64,000 nt of DNA from RUG563 sp045589355 (GTDB lineage Bacteria; Bacillota; Clostridia; Christensenellales; Aristaeellaceae), in assembly GCA_045589355.1 (NCBI GenBank), contig JAZNOW010000011.1:1-64000 (forward strand), written 5' to 3'. Shown here in pieces: positions 18,079 through 26,273 of this stretch; the first letter of the stretch is position 1, and every line of letters begins with the position of its first letter. The notes under the pieces are model-generated. The model saw nothing but the letters and a program-made list of their open reading frames with translations, had not been told where the DNA came from and did no database searches. The translations under genes were made by a program, and so were the position numbers.

Positions 18079-18177
18079 CAGACGTGTGCGCAAAGGCACA
18101 AACGATTGAATGAAAAAAATTGCCTGGCTGTGTAACAAACGGCAGCGCTGAAACGTCTGTAAATCGTGGGAAACCAC
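18079..18177 (+). promoter_or_regulatory. Structured 5' leader of the PG-binding protein gene
   Basis: The 223 bases between radA and the next gene hold several complementary blocks. CAGACGT (18079-18085) pairs with ACGTCTG (18153-18159). Inside is a TGTGC/GCACA hairpin with loop GCAAAG. After it stands a GTGG-GAAA-CCAC hairpin with a GNRA loop (18166-18177). A possible -10 (TATACT) lies just upstream, at about 18048. I cannot match this to a known riboswitch class. Confidence 0.35.
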
Positions 18178-18210
18178 AATGGATATCCTGGATACCAAGA
18201 AGGGAGATAC

Positions 18211-19704
18211 ATGACAATGAAGAAATTTCTGGCAATTATGCTGGTGCTGGCCATGCTGCTGCCTGCCGGTGCCCTGGCTGCCACCCGTACCCTGAAATTG
18301 GGCCATACGGGCGATGACGTAAAGGCTGTGCAGAGCAAGCTGAGCAGCTATGGCTATTATGCCGGCGCTGCCGACGGTGAATTTGACGTGGCCACCACCA
18401 CCGCCGTGAAATCCTTCCAGCGGGTCAACCGGCTGGCGGTGGGCGGCAAGGTGGGCCCCAAGACGCTGGCCAAGCTCAACAGCGGCAGTGTTGTGGACGT
18501 GAAGGGCGTGCAAACCTCCCTGCAGAATCTCGGCTACTATGACGGCGCCATCGACGGCAACTTCGGTGCCCTTTCCGTCAATGCCGTGAAGGCTTTCCAG
18601 AAGGCCAACAAGATCGATCCTGCCAACGGTGTGCTCACTGCCGAAACCCTGACCGCCCTCAACAGCGGCTCTGCCGTTTCCAAGCCTGCCAATACCATGG
18701 TGGGCGGCACCCTTTCCTCCGGTTCCTATGGCGAAGCGGTGGAAGTGCTGCAGCAGGACCTGAAAGACACGTACTATTACTATGGCAAAGTGGACGGTAT
18801 CTTTGGCCCCGATGTGGCGCAGGCCCTGAAGTCTTTCCAGTCCTCCACCGGCCTGGCTGCCGACGGCAAATACGGCCCCAAGAGCTATAATGCCCTGCAC
18901 AATCGTACCGCTTCCATTTTCAACGGCGGCATCCCCGGCCGTGTGCTCACTTCCGGTGCCCACGGGTGGGACGTGTATGTGGTGCAGCAGAAATTGGCCA
19001 GCATGAATTACTCCGTGAACCTGACCGGCCATTATGACGCCGCAACCGTGGCCGCCGTGAAGAAGCTGCAGGCCAAGAACGGCTTGGTGGAAGACGGCAA
19101 GTTCGGCGCCGACGAACGCCGCTATGTATGGCCCTCTGCTGTGGACCAGCAGGAACAGGACAAGATCAATCAGGAACTGGCGGAAGACAAGAACGCGTAC
19201 AGCACGGATTACGGCCGCATCATCAAGAAGGGCTCCTACGGCAACGACGTGGCCAATGCCCAGATGCGCCTGAAGGCCGGCAATTACCTCTTTGGCAAGG
19301 CAGACGGCAAGTTTGGCCCCGAAACGGAAGCGGCTGTTATGAAGCTGCAGAAGCAACTGGGCCTGAAGAAGGTGGACGGCATCATCGGCCAGGAAACCTG
19401 GGAAGCCCTGCGCGCCATCGATATCGGCAACGCCGAACAGGAAGTGATTGACCCCAACAAAACGTCCATCGGCGCCAACACCCGCAAGCTTTATCAGGGC
19501 TGCAGCGGCACGGACGTAAAGCGCCTGCAGCAGGACCTGATCACCCTGGGCTACCTTTCCGCCGGCGATGATGACGGCCGTTTTGGCCCCATCACCTATG
19601 CCGCCGTGGTTTCCTTCCAGCAGGACAACGGCCTTACCCCCGACGGCGTGGCCGGCACCAAGACCCTCAACAAGATCAACGAACTGACCGGCCCCCAGGG
19701 CTGA
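18211..19704 (+). CDS. Secreted protein with six peptidoglycan-binding repeats
   Basis: A 497-residue exported protein with a signal peptide (MTMKKFLAIMLVLAMLLPAG, cleavage near ALAA) and then six PG_binding_1 repeats of 65-80 residues. Each has the G-x-D-V-x-x-(V/L)-Q-x-x-L start and the DGxFGxxTxxAVxxFQ core. No catalytic domain is present, so it probably coats or organises the wall rather than cutting it. The start at 18211 follows GGGAG. It lies after an unusual leader (18079-18177) and just upstream of a SpoIID-like gene, with a terminator-like hairpin between, so the two may be partly co-transcribed. A few insert sequences between repeats 4 and 5 (QQEQDKINQELAEDKNAYS) look helical. Confidence 0.88.
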   Translation: MTMKKFLAIMLVLAMLLPAGALAATRTLKLGHTGDDVKAVQSKLSSYGYYAGAADGEFDVATTTAVKSFQRVNRLAVGGKVGPKTLAKLNSGSVVDVKGVQTSLQNLGYYDGAIDGNFGALSVNAVKAFQKANKIDPANGVLTAETLTALNSGSAVSKPANTMVGGTLSSGSYGEAVEVLQQDLKDTYYYYGKVDGIFGPDVAQALKSFQSSTGLAADGKYGPKSYNALHNRTASIFNGGIPGRVLTSGAHGWDVYVVQQKLASMNYSVNLTGHYDAATVAAVKKLQAKNGLVEDGKFGADERRYVWPSAVDQQEQDKINQELAEDKNAYSTDYGRIIKKGSYGNDVANAQMRLKAGNYLFGKADGKFGPETEAAVMKLQKQLGLKKVDGIIGQETWEALRAIDIGNAEQEVIDPNKTSIGANTRKLYQGCSGTDVKRLQQDLITLGYLSAGDDDGRFGPITYAAVVSFQQDNGLTPDGVAGTKTLNKINELTGPQG

Positions 19705-19726
19705 TAAAAGCGCCTAAAAAAGAAAT

Positions 19727-19786
19727 AAAAGCCCTCCGCATGAAAAACAGGCAAACCGTACATGCTTGTTCATGAGGAGGGCTTTT
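19727..19786 (+). terminator. Hairpin between the PG-binding gene and spoIID, covering the latter's RBS
   Basis: A long imperfect stem pairs 19727-19744 with 19769-19786 (AAAAGCCCTCC against GGAGGGCTTTT plus CATGAA/TTCATG). It looks like a terminator, but the 3' arm contains the GGAGG of the next gene, whose ATG is at 19790. It may end transcription and also hide the ribosome site of read-through RNA. Confidence 0.65.
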
Positions 19787-19789
19787 GCT

Positions 19790-20770
19790 ATGGGAAAATG
19801 GATTGGGATCCTATGTGTTTTGTGTGCCTGTATCATGCTGTGCGGCTGCAGTGCCGGAGCCACGGATGTGCTGCCGGAAGAAACCGAAACGCCGGGCGGC
19901 ACCGTGCCCAATGTGCCGGACAAACTGGAAGTGAACGAGCAGGGCATACCGGTTTTGCAGGTGTATGTGACGGATGAAGAAACGGTGGAAGAAATGGACC
20001 TGGAAAGCTACCTGCTGGGGGTGGTGGCCGGGGAAATGAAGAACGACTGGCCCATGGAAGCGTTGAAGGCTCAGGCTATTCTGGCCAGAACGTTTGTGCT
20101 GAAATTCTGCGAAGAAAAGGAAAGCCGGTATGAAGGTGCGGATATTTCCACCGATATCGAGGAAGCACAGGCCTTTGACGCCACTGCTATCAACGAGCGG
20201 GTGGAACAGGCGGTGAAGGAAACGGAAGGGATGGTGCTGTCCCATCAGGGGGAACTGCCGTACGCCTGGTTCCACGCCCATTCCGGCGGTATGACAGCCA
20301 AGGCACGGGAAGGGCTCAATTATGAAAAGGAGGAGCCTGGCTATACCAAGGTGACCGCCGGGAACGAAAGCCCGGACGCACCGGCGGAGGCGGCGAAATG
20401 GCAGGCCACCTTCACGGAAGGAGAAATGATCGCCGCGCTGAAGGAAATGGGGCTGAGCAGCATCAAAGAAATCGACAGCCTGCAGGTGGGGGAAAGAGGA
20501 GTGAGCGGACGGGCAGTAACGCTGCTGGTGAACGGCAAGGCCATTCCAGCGGCCAATTTGCGCATTGCCCTTGGTTCCACCAAAATGCGCTCCACCCTGC
20601 TTTCCACCCTGGAGTTTGCCGATGGGGAGATCGCCATGTCCGGCAAGGGTTACGGCCACGGCGTGGGCATGCCCCAGTGGGGCGCTTACGGTATGGCGGA
20701 AATGGGCAAAACGGCAGAGGAAATTGTGACGTACTATTTTCAGGACGTAACGGTGGAAAAACTGTGGTAA
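19790..20770 (+). CDS. spoIID: SpoIID/LytB-family lipoprotein
   Basis: A 326-residue SpoIID-domain protein. SpoIID is a lytic transglycosylase that cleaves denuded glycan strands during forespore engulfment. The N-terminus has a lipobox (CIMLCGCSAG), so it is probably lipid-anchored outside the membrane. The core includes ESYLLGVVAGEM with the likely catalytic Glu, AQAILARTFVL, a FHAHSGGMTA stretch and the terminal GYGHGVGMPQWGAYGMA. These are the family hallmarks. Vegetative LytB-like members share the fold, so the sporulation-specific name is provisional. The start at 19790 is nine bases after GGAGG, which lies inside the preceding hairpin. Confidence 0.85.
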   Translation: MGKWIGILCVLCACIMLCGCSAGATDVLPEETETPGGTVPNVPDKLEVNEQGIPVLQVYVTDEETVEEMDLESYLLGVVAGEMKNDWPMEALKAQAILARTFVLKFCEEKESRYEGADISTDIEEAQAFDATAINERVEQAVKETEGMVLSHQGELPYAWFHAHSGGMTAKAREGLNYEKEEPGYTKVTAGNESPDAPAEAAKWQATFTEGEMIAALKEMGLSSIKEIDSLQVGERGVSGRAVTLLVNGKAIPAANLRIALGSTKMRSTLLSTLEFADGEIAMSGKGYGHGVGMPQWGAYGMAEMGKTAEEIVTYYFQDVTVEKLW

Positions 20771-20773
20771 GCA

Positions 20774-20800
20774 AAAAGGCGCTGGATGTGCGCCTTTTCT
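20774..20800 (+). terminator. Terminator after the SpoIID-like gene
   Basis: A 9-bp stem (20774-20782 with 20790-20798) with a 7-base loop and a T-rich tail. Confidence 0.8.
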
Positions 20801-20840
20801 TTGTATGCAGCTTGAAGCAATTGCAAATCCTTGTAAAGGT

Positions 20841-20873
20841 AAAAGAAAAGCCACGGCACATAGGTGTCGTGGC
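20841..20873 (-). terminator. Terminator after the EF-G-like gene
   Basis: A 10-bp stem with one G-T pair (20850-20859 with 20864-20873); on the minus strand it is followed by a T tract (20841-20849). Confidence 0.8.
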
Positions 20874-20908
20874 CTTTGTATGTTGTTTGGCTGTATAAGC
20901 CGCCGGAA

Positions 20909-22990
20909 TTATTCTTCTTCGTCCTCGTCCTTCTGGGCGTTTTCGATGATCTTCTTGGCAGCATCGGCGGGCATTTCTTCGTAGCGTTCGAAGCTCATGG
21001 TGAAGGAGCCGCGAGCCTGGGTCATGGAGCGCAGGTCGGTGGCGTACTTGAACATTTCACCCATGGGGGCTTCGGCGGTGACGCGCTGGAGGCCATCGAT
21101 GGGATCCATGCCCATGATGCGGCCGCGGCGCTTGTTCATATCGCCCATAACGTCGCCCATGTATTCATCGGGAACGAACACTTCCACGTGCATGATGGGC
21201 TCCAGCAGCACGGGGCTGGCGTCCATGCAGCCCTTCTTATAAGCGATGCGGGCAGCAGTCTTGAAGGCCATTTCAGAAGAGTCAACAGCGTGGTAGGAAC
21301 CGTCATACAGCTTGGCATGCAGGCCCACCATGGGATAGCCGGCCAGAACGCCCTTGCGGATGTTTTCACGCAGGCCCTTTTCAACAGAGGGGATGAAGTT
21401 GCGCGGTACGGCACCGCCCACCACGGCATCTTCGAATTCGAAGTCGATGTTGGTATCGCCGATGGGGGAGAATTCGATCCACACATCACCGAACTGGCCG
21501 TGACCGCCGGACTGCTTCTTGTGGCGGCCCTGGCAGGAAACCTTCTTGCGGATGGTTTCACGATAGGGGATCTTGGGATCGTTCAGGTTGGCCTGGGCGC
21601 CGAACTTGCTGGCCAGCTTGTTGCGGATGATGTCCAGGTGCAGTTCGCCCTGACCGGAAACCAGGGTTTCGGTGGTTTCGGTATTCTTTTCCACCTTGAT
21701 GGAAGGATCTTCTTCCTGCAGGCGGGCCAGACCGGAGAACACCTTATCTTCTTCACCCTGCTTGGCGGCGGAGATGGCCTTGGAGATGCAGGGGATGGGG
21801 AAGTCGATCGCAGCGAAACGGACGGGGTTATTGGCGTCGCACAGGGTGTCACCGGAGTTGGTGAACTGCAGCTTGCTCAGGGCGCCCAGATCGCCGGCGT
21901 TGAGAACGCTCACGTTCTGCTGCTTCTTGCCGCGCATCACGAACAGACCGCCGGCCTTTTCAGCCTTTTCACAGGTGGAGTTGTACAGGGCGGTGGCGGG
22001 GGTGATGGAGCCGGAGCAAACACGGAACAGGCTCAGCTTGCCCACGAAGGGGTCGGCAATGGTCTTGAACACGAAAGCGGAGAAGGGTTCGCCGTTTTCG
22101 CAGGTACGGGTGACCTTGTCGCCGGTCTTGGGGTTCACGCCTTCCATGACGCTGCCCTTGGGGGAGGGAAGGTAAACGCTCATCATATCCAGCAGCTTGG
22201 CAACGCCCACGCCGGTGGTGGCGGAAACGGCCACAACGGGCACGATGGCGCCGCTCTTCATGCCTTCACGGAAACCGAAGAGGATTTCGTCATGGGTGAG
22301 TTCTTCGCCTTCCAGGTATTTCATCATCAGTTCGTCGTCAGCGCCGGCGGCAGCTTCGGTGATCTCTTCCATGGCGGTGGCGATTTCGTCAGCCATATCG
22401 GCGGGCACGGGGATTTCCTTCAGGCCCTTGCCGGTGCCTTCGAAAGCCTTGTTTTCCAGCACGTTCACAACGCCCTTGAAGGAAGCGCCGGCGCCGATGG
22501 GAAGCAGCATGGGAACGACGGAAGTGCCGAACTTGTCGCGCAGCTGATCCACCACTTTGCCGTAGTTGGCGTTCTCGGCGTCCATACGGTTGACGATGAA
22601 CATGCGGGCAACGTTGTTCTTGACGGCATTGGCCCAGCCCTTTTCGGCGCCTACGGTGAGGCCGCTGACGGAGCCGACCACGATACCGGCGGTCTTGACC
22701 ACGCGCAGAGCGCCGGCCATTTCGCCGATGAAGTCGAAGTAACCGGGCACGTCGATCACGTTGATCTTGGTGTTCTTCCATTCGATGGGAGCGATGGCGG
22801 CGCTGATGGAAATGTGGCGCTTCACTTCTTCGGGATCGAAGTCGGTGGTGGCGGCGCCGTCTTCCACTTTGCCCTGACGGTCCACATGGCCGGCAGCAAA
22901 GAGCATTGCTTCGGTCAAAGTGGTTTTGCCTTCAGAGCCGTGGCCGATCAAGGCAAGATTGCGGATGTTTTCGGTGATATAGTCTGCCAT
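20909..22990 (-). CDS. Elongation factor G-like GTPase (EF-G2 type)
   Basis: A 693-residue five-domain EF-G relative. The G1 loop reads GHGSEGKTTLTEA instead of the canonical GHIDAGKTTTTE, G3 reads DVPGYFDF instead of DTPGHVDF, and G4 reads NRMD. The catalytic His of PGH is Tyr. Domains II-V follow, with a normal domain IV (SGGHGQFGDVWIEF) and domain V (EPIMHVEVFVPDEYMGDVMGDMNKRRG). This is the pattern of the EF-G-like/FusA2 group, whose cellular role is poorly known, and not of housekeeping fusA in an str operon. The start follows GGGGGAACC. It stands alone between spoIID and rplM. Confidence 0.85.
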   Translation of the reverse strand: MADYITENIRNLALIGHGSEGKTTLTEAMLFAAGHVDRQGKVEDGAATTDFDPEEVKRHISISAAIAPIEWKNTKINVIDVPGYFDFIGEMAGALRVVKTAGIVVGSVSGLTVGAEKGWANAVKNNVARMFIVNRMDAENANYGKVVDQLRDKFGTSVVPMLLPIGAGASFKGVVNVLENKAFEGTGKGLKEIPVPADMADEIATAMEEITEAAAGADDELMMKYLEGEELTHDEILFGFREGMKSGAIVPVVAVSATTGVGVAKLLDMMSVYLPSPKGSVMEGVNPKTGDKVTRTCENGEPFSAFVFKTIADPFVGKLSLFRVCSGSITPATALYNSTCEKAEKAGGLFVMRGKKQQNVSVLNAGDLGALSKLQFTNSGDTLCDANNPVRFAAIDFPIPCISKAISAAKQGEEDKVFSGLARLQEEDPSIKVEKNTETTETLVSGQGELHLDIIRNKLASKFGAQANLNDPKIPYRETIRKKVSCQGRHKKQSGGHGQFGDVWIEFSPIGDTNIDFEFEDAVVGGAVPRNFIPSVEKGLRENIRKGVLAGYPMVGLHAKLYDGSYHAVDSSEMAFKTAARIAYKKGCMDASPVLLEPIMHVEVFVPDEYMGDVMGDMNKRRGRIMGMDPIDGLQRVTAEAPMGEMFKYATDLRSMTQARGSFTMSFERYEEMPADAAKKIIENAQKDEDEEE

Positions 22991-23245
22991 AGTAGGTTCC
23001 CCCTGTATAAAAGATTTCTTATTATGATCAACACAAGCATCATCAATAGATGATCAATACAAGTTTAATCACACGCAAAACTTATTGTAACAGATAAAAC
23101 GGTAAAATACAAGCCATTTTTTGCAAAAAACGGCCAAAATAGTCCCAGAAAGGCAGGAAATTTATCGCCGGTACGAGATGTTGTTATATAGTAGAAAGAA
23201 AGATGCAAAATGTTGAAAAAAAGTGAAGAAAATTCGAAAAAACCC

Positions 23246-23274
23246 TTGACAACAGACGGAAAAATTGGTATCAT
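23246..23274 (+). promoter_or_regulatory. Promoter of rplM-rpsI
   Basis: TTGACA (23246-23251), 17-base spacer, TATCAT (23269-23274), overlapping a possible CATAAT. Confidence 0.8.
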
Positions 23275-23281
23275 AATCGTC

Positions 23282-23381
23282 GCATCAATAGGCTCCGCTA
23301 GCCCCGGGTACTATTGTTACGCGCCGAATGTGCCTGACCATCACAGGAGGCAAAAATACTTAGTTTACCGTTTCAAGGAGG
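23282..23381 (+). promoter_or_regulatory. Candidate L13 (rplM) 5' leader
   Basis: The 110-base leader between the promoter and the rplM start can fold: CAATAG near 23286 pairs with CTATTG near 23310, with a GGCT/AGCC hairpin inside, followed by a GCCT/AGGNGGC hairpin. Ribosomal protein L13 leaders in Firmicutes occupy this place and are autoregulatory. I cannot confirm the family match by eye. The rest of 22991-23245 is AT-rich with no gene seen. Confidence 0.4.
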
Positions 23382-23389
23382 AAATTCAC

Positions 23390-23824
23390 TTGAATACCTT
23401 TATGGCAAATGCGCAGAACATTGAGCGCAAGTGGTATGTCGTTGATGCAGACGGCATGGTGCTGGGCCGCCTGGCCAGCCAGGTTGCCAACATCCTGCGT
23501 GGCAAGAACAAGCCCATCTACACCCCCCATGTGGACACCGGTGATCATGTGATCATCATCAATGCTTCCAAGATCGTGCTGACCGGCAAGAAGCTGGACC
23601 AGAAGATCTACTACCATCATTCCGGTTACGTTGGTGGCCTGAAAGAAACCAAGTACCGCAAGCTGATTGCTGAAAAGCCCGAATTCGCCGTGCGTCATGC
23701 CATCGTTGGCATGCTGCCCAAGGGCCCCCTGGGCCGTCAGATGGCTACCAAGCTGCGTGTTTATGCCGGTCCCGAGCATGAACAGGCTGCTCAGAAGCCC
23801 GAAAAGCTGGAACTCATCAAGTAA
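23390..23824 (+). CDS. rplM: 50S ribosomal protein L13
   Basis: A 144-residue L13, a large-subunit assembly protein. The N-terminus NTFMANAQNIERKWYVVDA and the core GRLASQVANILRGKNK, HVDTGDHV, KKLDQKIYYHHSGYVGG and MLPKGPLGRQM are standard. The start is TTG at 23390, with AAGGAGG eight bases upstream; the first internal ATG is only four codons later and has no ribosome site. First gene of a two-gene operon with rpsI, as in nearly all bacteria. Probably regulated by its own leader. Confidence 0.97.
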   Translation: MNTFMANAQNIERKWYVVDADGMVLGRLASQVANILRGKNKPIYTPHVDTGDHVIIINASKIVLTGKKLDQKIYYHHSGYVGGLKETKYRKLIAEKPEFAVRHAIVGMLPKGPLGRQMATKLRVYAGPEHEQAAQKPEKLELIK

Positions 23825-23847
23825 GCTAGCGGAAGGAGCAATATATC

Positions 23848-24237
23848 ATGGCTAATGATTTCAACGCCGTTGGCCGCCGCAAGAAGGCGGTCGCCCGTGT
23901 ACGTCTGGTGCCCGGCGAAGGCAAAATCGTCGTGAACAAGCGCGACATCGATAATTACTTTGGTCTGGAAACCCTGAAGATGACCGTACGTCAGCCCCTC
24001 GTTCTGACCAACGTGGGTGGCAGCTTCGACGTGCTGGTCAACGTCAATGGCGGCGGTCTGACCGGTCAGGCCGGTGCTATCCGTCACGGCATCAGCCGTG
24101 CTCTGTGCAAGGTGAACCCCGAGCTGCGTCCCGCCCTGAAGGCTGCCGGCTTCCTCACTCGCGATCCTCGTATGAAGGAACGCAAGAAGTACGGCCTGAA
24201 GGCTGCTCGTCGCGCTCCCCAGTTCTCCAAGCGCTAA
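23848..24237 (+). CDS. rpsI: 30S ribosomal protein S9
   Basis: A 129-residue S9. The N-terminal GRRKKAVARVRL, the middle LVNVNGGGLTGQAGAIRHGI and the C-terminal DPRMKERKKYGLKAARRAPQFSKR tail, ending in the conserved SKR that reaches the P-site tRNA, are all present. The start follows GGAAGGAG. It lies 23 bases after rplM and is closed by a strong terminator. Confidence 0.97.
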   Translation: MANDFNAVGRRKKAVARVRLVPGEGKIVVNKRDIDNYFGLETLKMTVRQPLVLTNVGGSFDVLVNVNGGGLTGQAGAIRHGISRALCKVNPELRPALKAAGFLTRDPRMKERKKYGLKAARRAPQFSKR

Positions 24238-24255
24238 TTTCGACAGAAACATACC

Positions 24256-24299
24256 TGAGCCCCCCGGAAACGCTCACTTTTCGGAGGGGTTCTTTTTTT
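24256..24299 (+). terminator. Terminator after rplM-rpsI
   Basis: An imperfect 15-bp stem (24256-24270 with 24278-24292) is followed by a run of seven Ts. Confidence 0.85.
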
Positions 24300-24701
24300 G
24301 GTGTTTTTTACAATGGACATAATCTGATCCATTTCTATTAGTTGAAATATGGAATGCGTACTGTTTTTCCGTATTCTGATGCCCGAAATGGAGCGCTGCT
24401 CATTTAAGTGAGACCGATTTGTATTAACCAAACTTGGTTGAATCTGATCAAAACAAAATAAACATGATACAGAGCGCACAGTGATCAATCCAATGCAATC
24501 AGCCCATACATTGGAAGTGTGCCGTTCATAAATTTCTTTTTCTCCGGTTTGGCAGGTAATTGTATTATTTGTTGATTCGTTTTTCAGCGGATTAGAAATG
24601 AAACTTTTCTTGTGCAGTGTTGTTTGGCAGAGTCTGCTTTCTCACATTGCATAAAACGCATGAATGGCACTTCTCTAAAAAATGATTAAGGTGGCATTCA
24701 G
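24300..24701 (+). other. AT-rich intergenic region with a small palindrome
   Basis: No convincing gene is seen here. Base composition is much more AT-rich than the flanking genes. The inverted repeat AACCAA-AC-TTGGTT stands at 24426-24439. CATACATT near 24510 resembles a sigma-E/K -10 element, which would suit the spore-surface-like gene that follows, but the distance to its start is about 190 bases and no good -35 is seen. Confidence 0.4.
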
Positions 24702-25442
24702 ATGAATAAATATCATGATTCTCACAGCTGGAACGATAATGCAAGATTTGAGGGCAATCCATGTGGATGTTATCGCCCCATAGAACAGTGTTCCCTCTGC
24801 ATGAACAACTCGCTAAGATTGAGCGCACTTGCCGATCTGTGTTCTCCTAAGGATTATCAGCGCTGCCAGTGTTCTAATTTATTGTGTGGCCCAATTGGCA
24901 ATGTTAATCCATGATGTTGCGCAGGTGAACCGGGGCCCGCCGGTCCTCAGGGTCCCGCAGGTGAACCGGGGCCCGCCGGTCCTCAAGGCCCCGTAGGTGA
25001 ATCGGGGCCTGCTGGTGGCGTGCTAAACTATGCAGACTTCTATGCGCTGATGCCTGGCGATAACTCGGCAACCGTTGCGCCTGGTGCGGATGTCAGTTTC
25101 CCTCAGGACGGTCCCAATAGTGGGTCTGGTATTGCTCGTTCCGGCCACGATTCTTTTACCCTGGCAGACATTGGTATCTACCAGGTGCTGTTCCAGGTAA
25201 GTGTGACGGAAGCTGGTCAGCTGATTCTCACGCTCAACGGCGGAGATTTGGCATATACCGTCGCAGGCCGTACGACCGGGGGATCTCAAATTGTCGGAAT
25301 GGCCATCGCGGAAACAAACGTTACGGATTCGATTCTGACGGTGCGAAATCCTGAAGGGACTGCGGCAGCCCTTACGATTGCTCTGCTTGCTGGTGGAACA
25401 CGGCCTGTTTCTGCACCTCTTGTTATCACACAGCTACAATAA
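24702..25442 (+). pseudogene. Collagen-like (BclA-type) surface protein, broken by in-frame TGA
   Basis: One reading frame of 247 codons is interrupted only by TGA at 24912-24914. The first part (70 residues) is Cys-rich (CGCYRPIEQCSLC, CQCSNLLCG) and starts after GGTGG. After the stop the same frame runs CCAGEPGPAGPQG, giving ten Gly-X-Y triplets, then a C-terminal domain of about 140 residues with DIGIYQVLFQVSV and LTLNGG, like the trimerising beta-jelly-roll of BclA-type exosporium proteins. TGA is a true stop elsewhere in this window. The gene is therefore probably a nonsense pseudogene, unless the base is a sequencing error. Family members coat spores; this role is inferred. Confidence 0.75.
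24924..25016 (+). repeat. 36-bp collagen-coding tandem repeat
   Basis: Two identical-frame 36-bp units (24924-24959, 24960-24995) and a partial third (24996-25016) encode GEPGPAGPQGPA-type blocks. They are far richer in GC than the surrounding sequence. Confidence 0.85.
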
Positions 25443-26273
25443 AATTTATCGGTATCTGTACGTTGCATTGGTAGATGAGCGGCGCTTCAGATGAGAATCC
25501 GTGGCTCTCTGCTTGTCGCCCTGCATAGCCTTGCGTTGCCATGCGTGGGCAATGAGCAGGGAGCAAACCGGATGCTATGCTTCCTTATGTAAAGGAGGCA
25601 ATGACCTGTGTCAGCTAAAAATTTGATAGTTCCGTTTCAATTTCAGTGACAGGGTAAAAACATCTTTTGATTCTCAGGATGTTGGCTTTTCAAGAGATTG
25701 CTGCATTTTGGTGGTTTCAGCTTTGACACTATTTCTGTCTGCAAGGAGTACGCCGTGGGTAAAATTCTCAATTGAACACAACTTGTGTTTGCAAAACAGG
25801 TAATAGTTCTTAAGTGGATTACCTTCTTTTTTAGTTATTTATGGTTGCGTTTGATGATTGCCGGGAATTGTATAATCATTTACATCGCCCGGGAAGGAAA
25901 CGGGTGGTAGAAAACCACAGAGAAAGAAGGATGGATCAACCTGCTTTTTCGTTTTGAGCAAATTGTGACGCAATTTTGAAAAATGAAACAACGGAAAACG
26001 GGAAAAAAGTCTGAAAAAACAGAGTACGGTATGTTATTAAGTGAACATGGTATGTTGTGACATAAATATGAAGATAATGAAAAGTAAACGAAATAAATGG
26101 ACAAAAAGAATAAACAAAAGTAAGCAAAATTGTCTTTTTATATTCATGAATTTCGGCTAATTATGAAGGTTTTTTTATACTATTTTTCTACAAAATATGG
26201 TATTATGGTATCGCGTACATGCGTATATAGTAGAAATTTGCAAAAGTAAAGAAAAACGGTTGGGAGAGAAGTT
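25443..26273 (+). other. Long non-coding, probably decayed region upstream of the giant adhesin
   Basis: No full-length gene is seen in 830 bases. A ribosome site AAAGGAGG (25591-25598) is followed by GTG 25608 and a 13-codon frame (VSAKNLIVPFQFQ, stop at 25647-25649), and then a weak AACATC/GATGTT hairpin. This could be a gene remnant or a leader peptide. GGTATGTT occurs twice 21 bases apart (26028, 26049). The last 100 bases contain several -10-like boxes (TATTAT near 26204, TATAGT near 26226) and the GGGAGAG ribosome site of the adhesin, but no single convincing promoter. Confidence 0.45.

Noticed and set aside
18079..18177. c-di-GMP-I or c-di-AMP (ydaO) riboswitch
   Set aside because: GCAAAG and a GNRA hairpin are present, but the order and the remaining conserved core positions do not fit either class.
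24234..24488. An 84-codon minus-strand frame after rpsI
   Set aside because: It overlaps the rpsI terminator, has no ribosome site and no recognisable sequence character.
24500..24520. Sigma-E/K promoter for the collagen-like gene
   Set aside because: CATACATT is present but there is no matching -35, and it is about 190 bases from the start codon. Kept only as a note.
23188..26240. Shared TATATAGTAGAAA motif near 23188 and 26224 as a common regulatory site
   Set aside because: Two copies of an AT-rich string near -10-like boxes are likely chance or promoter composition.
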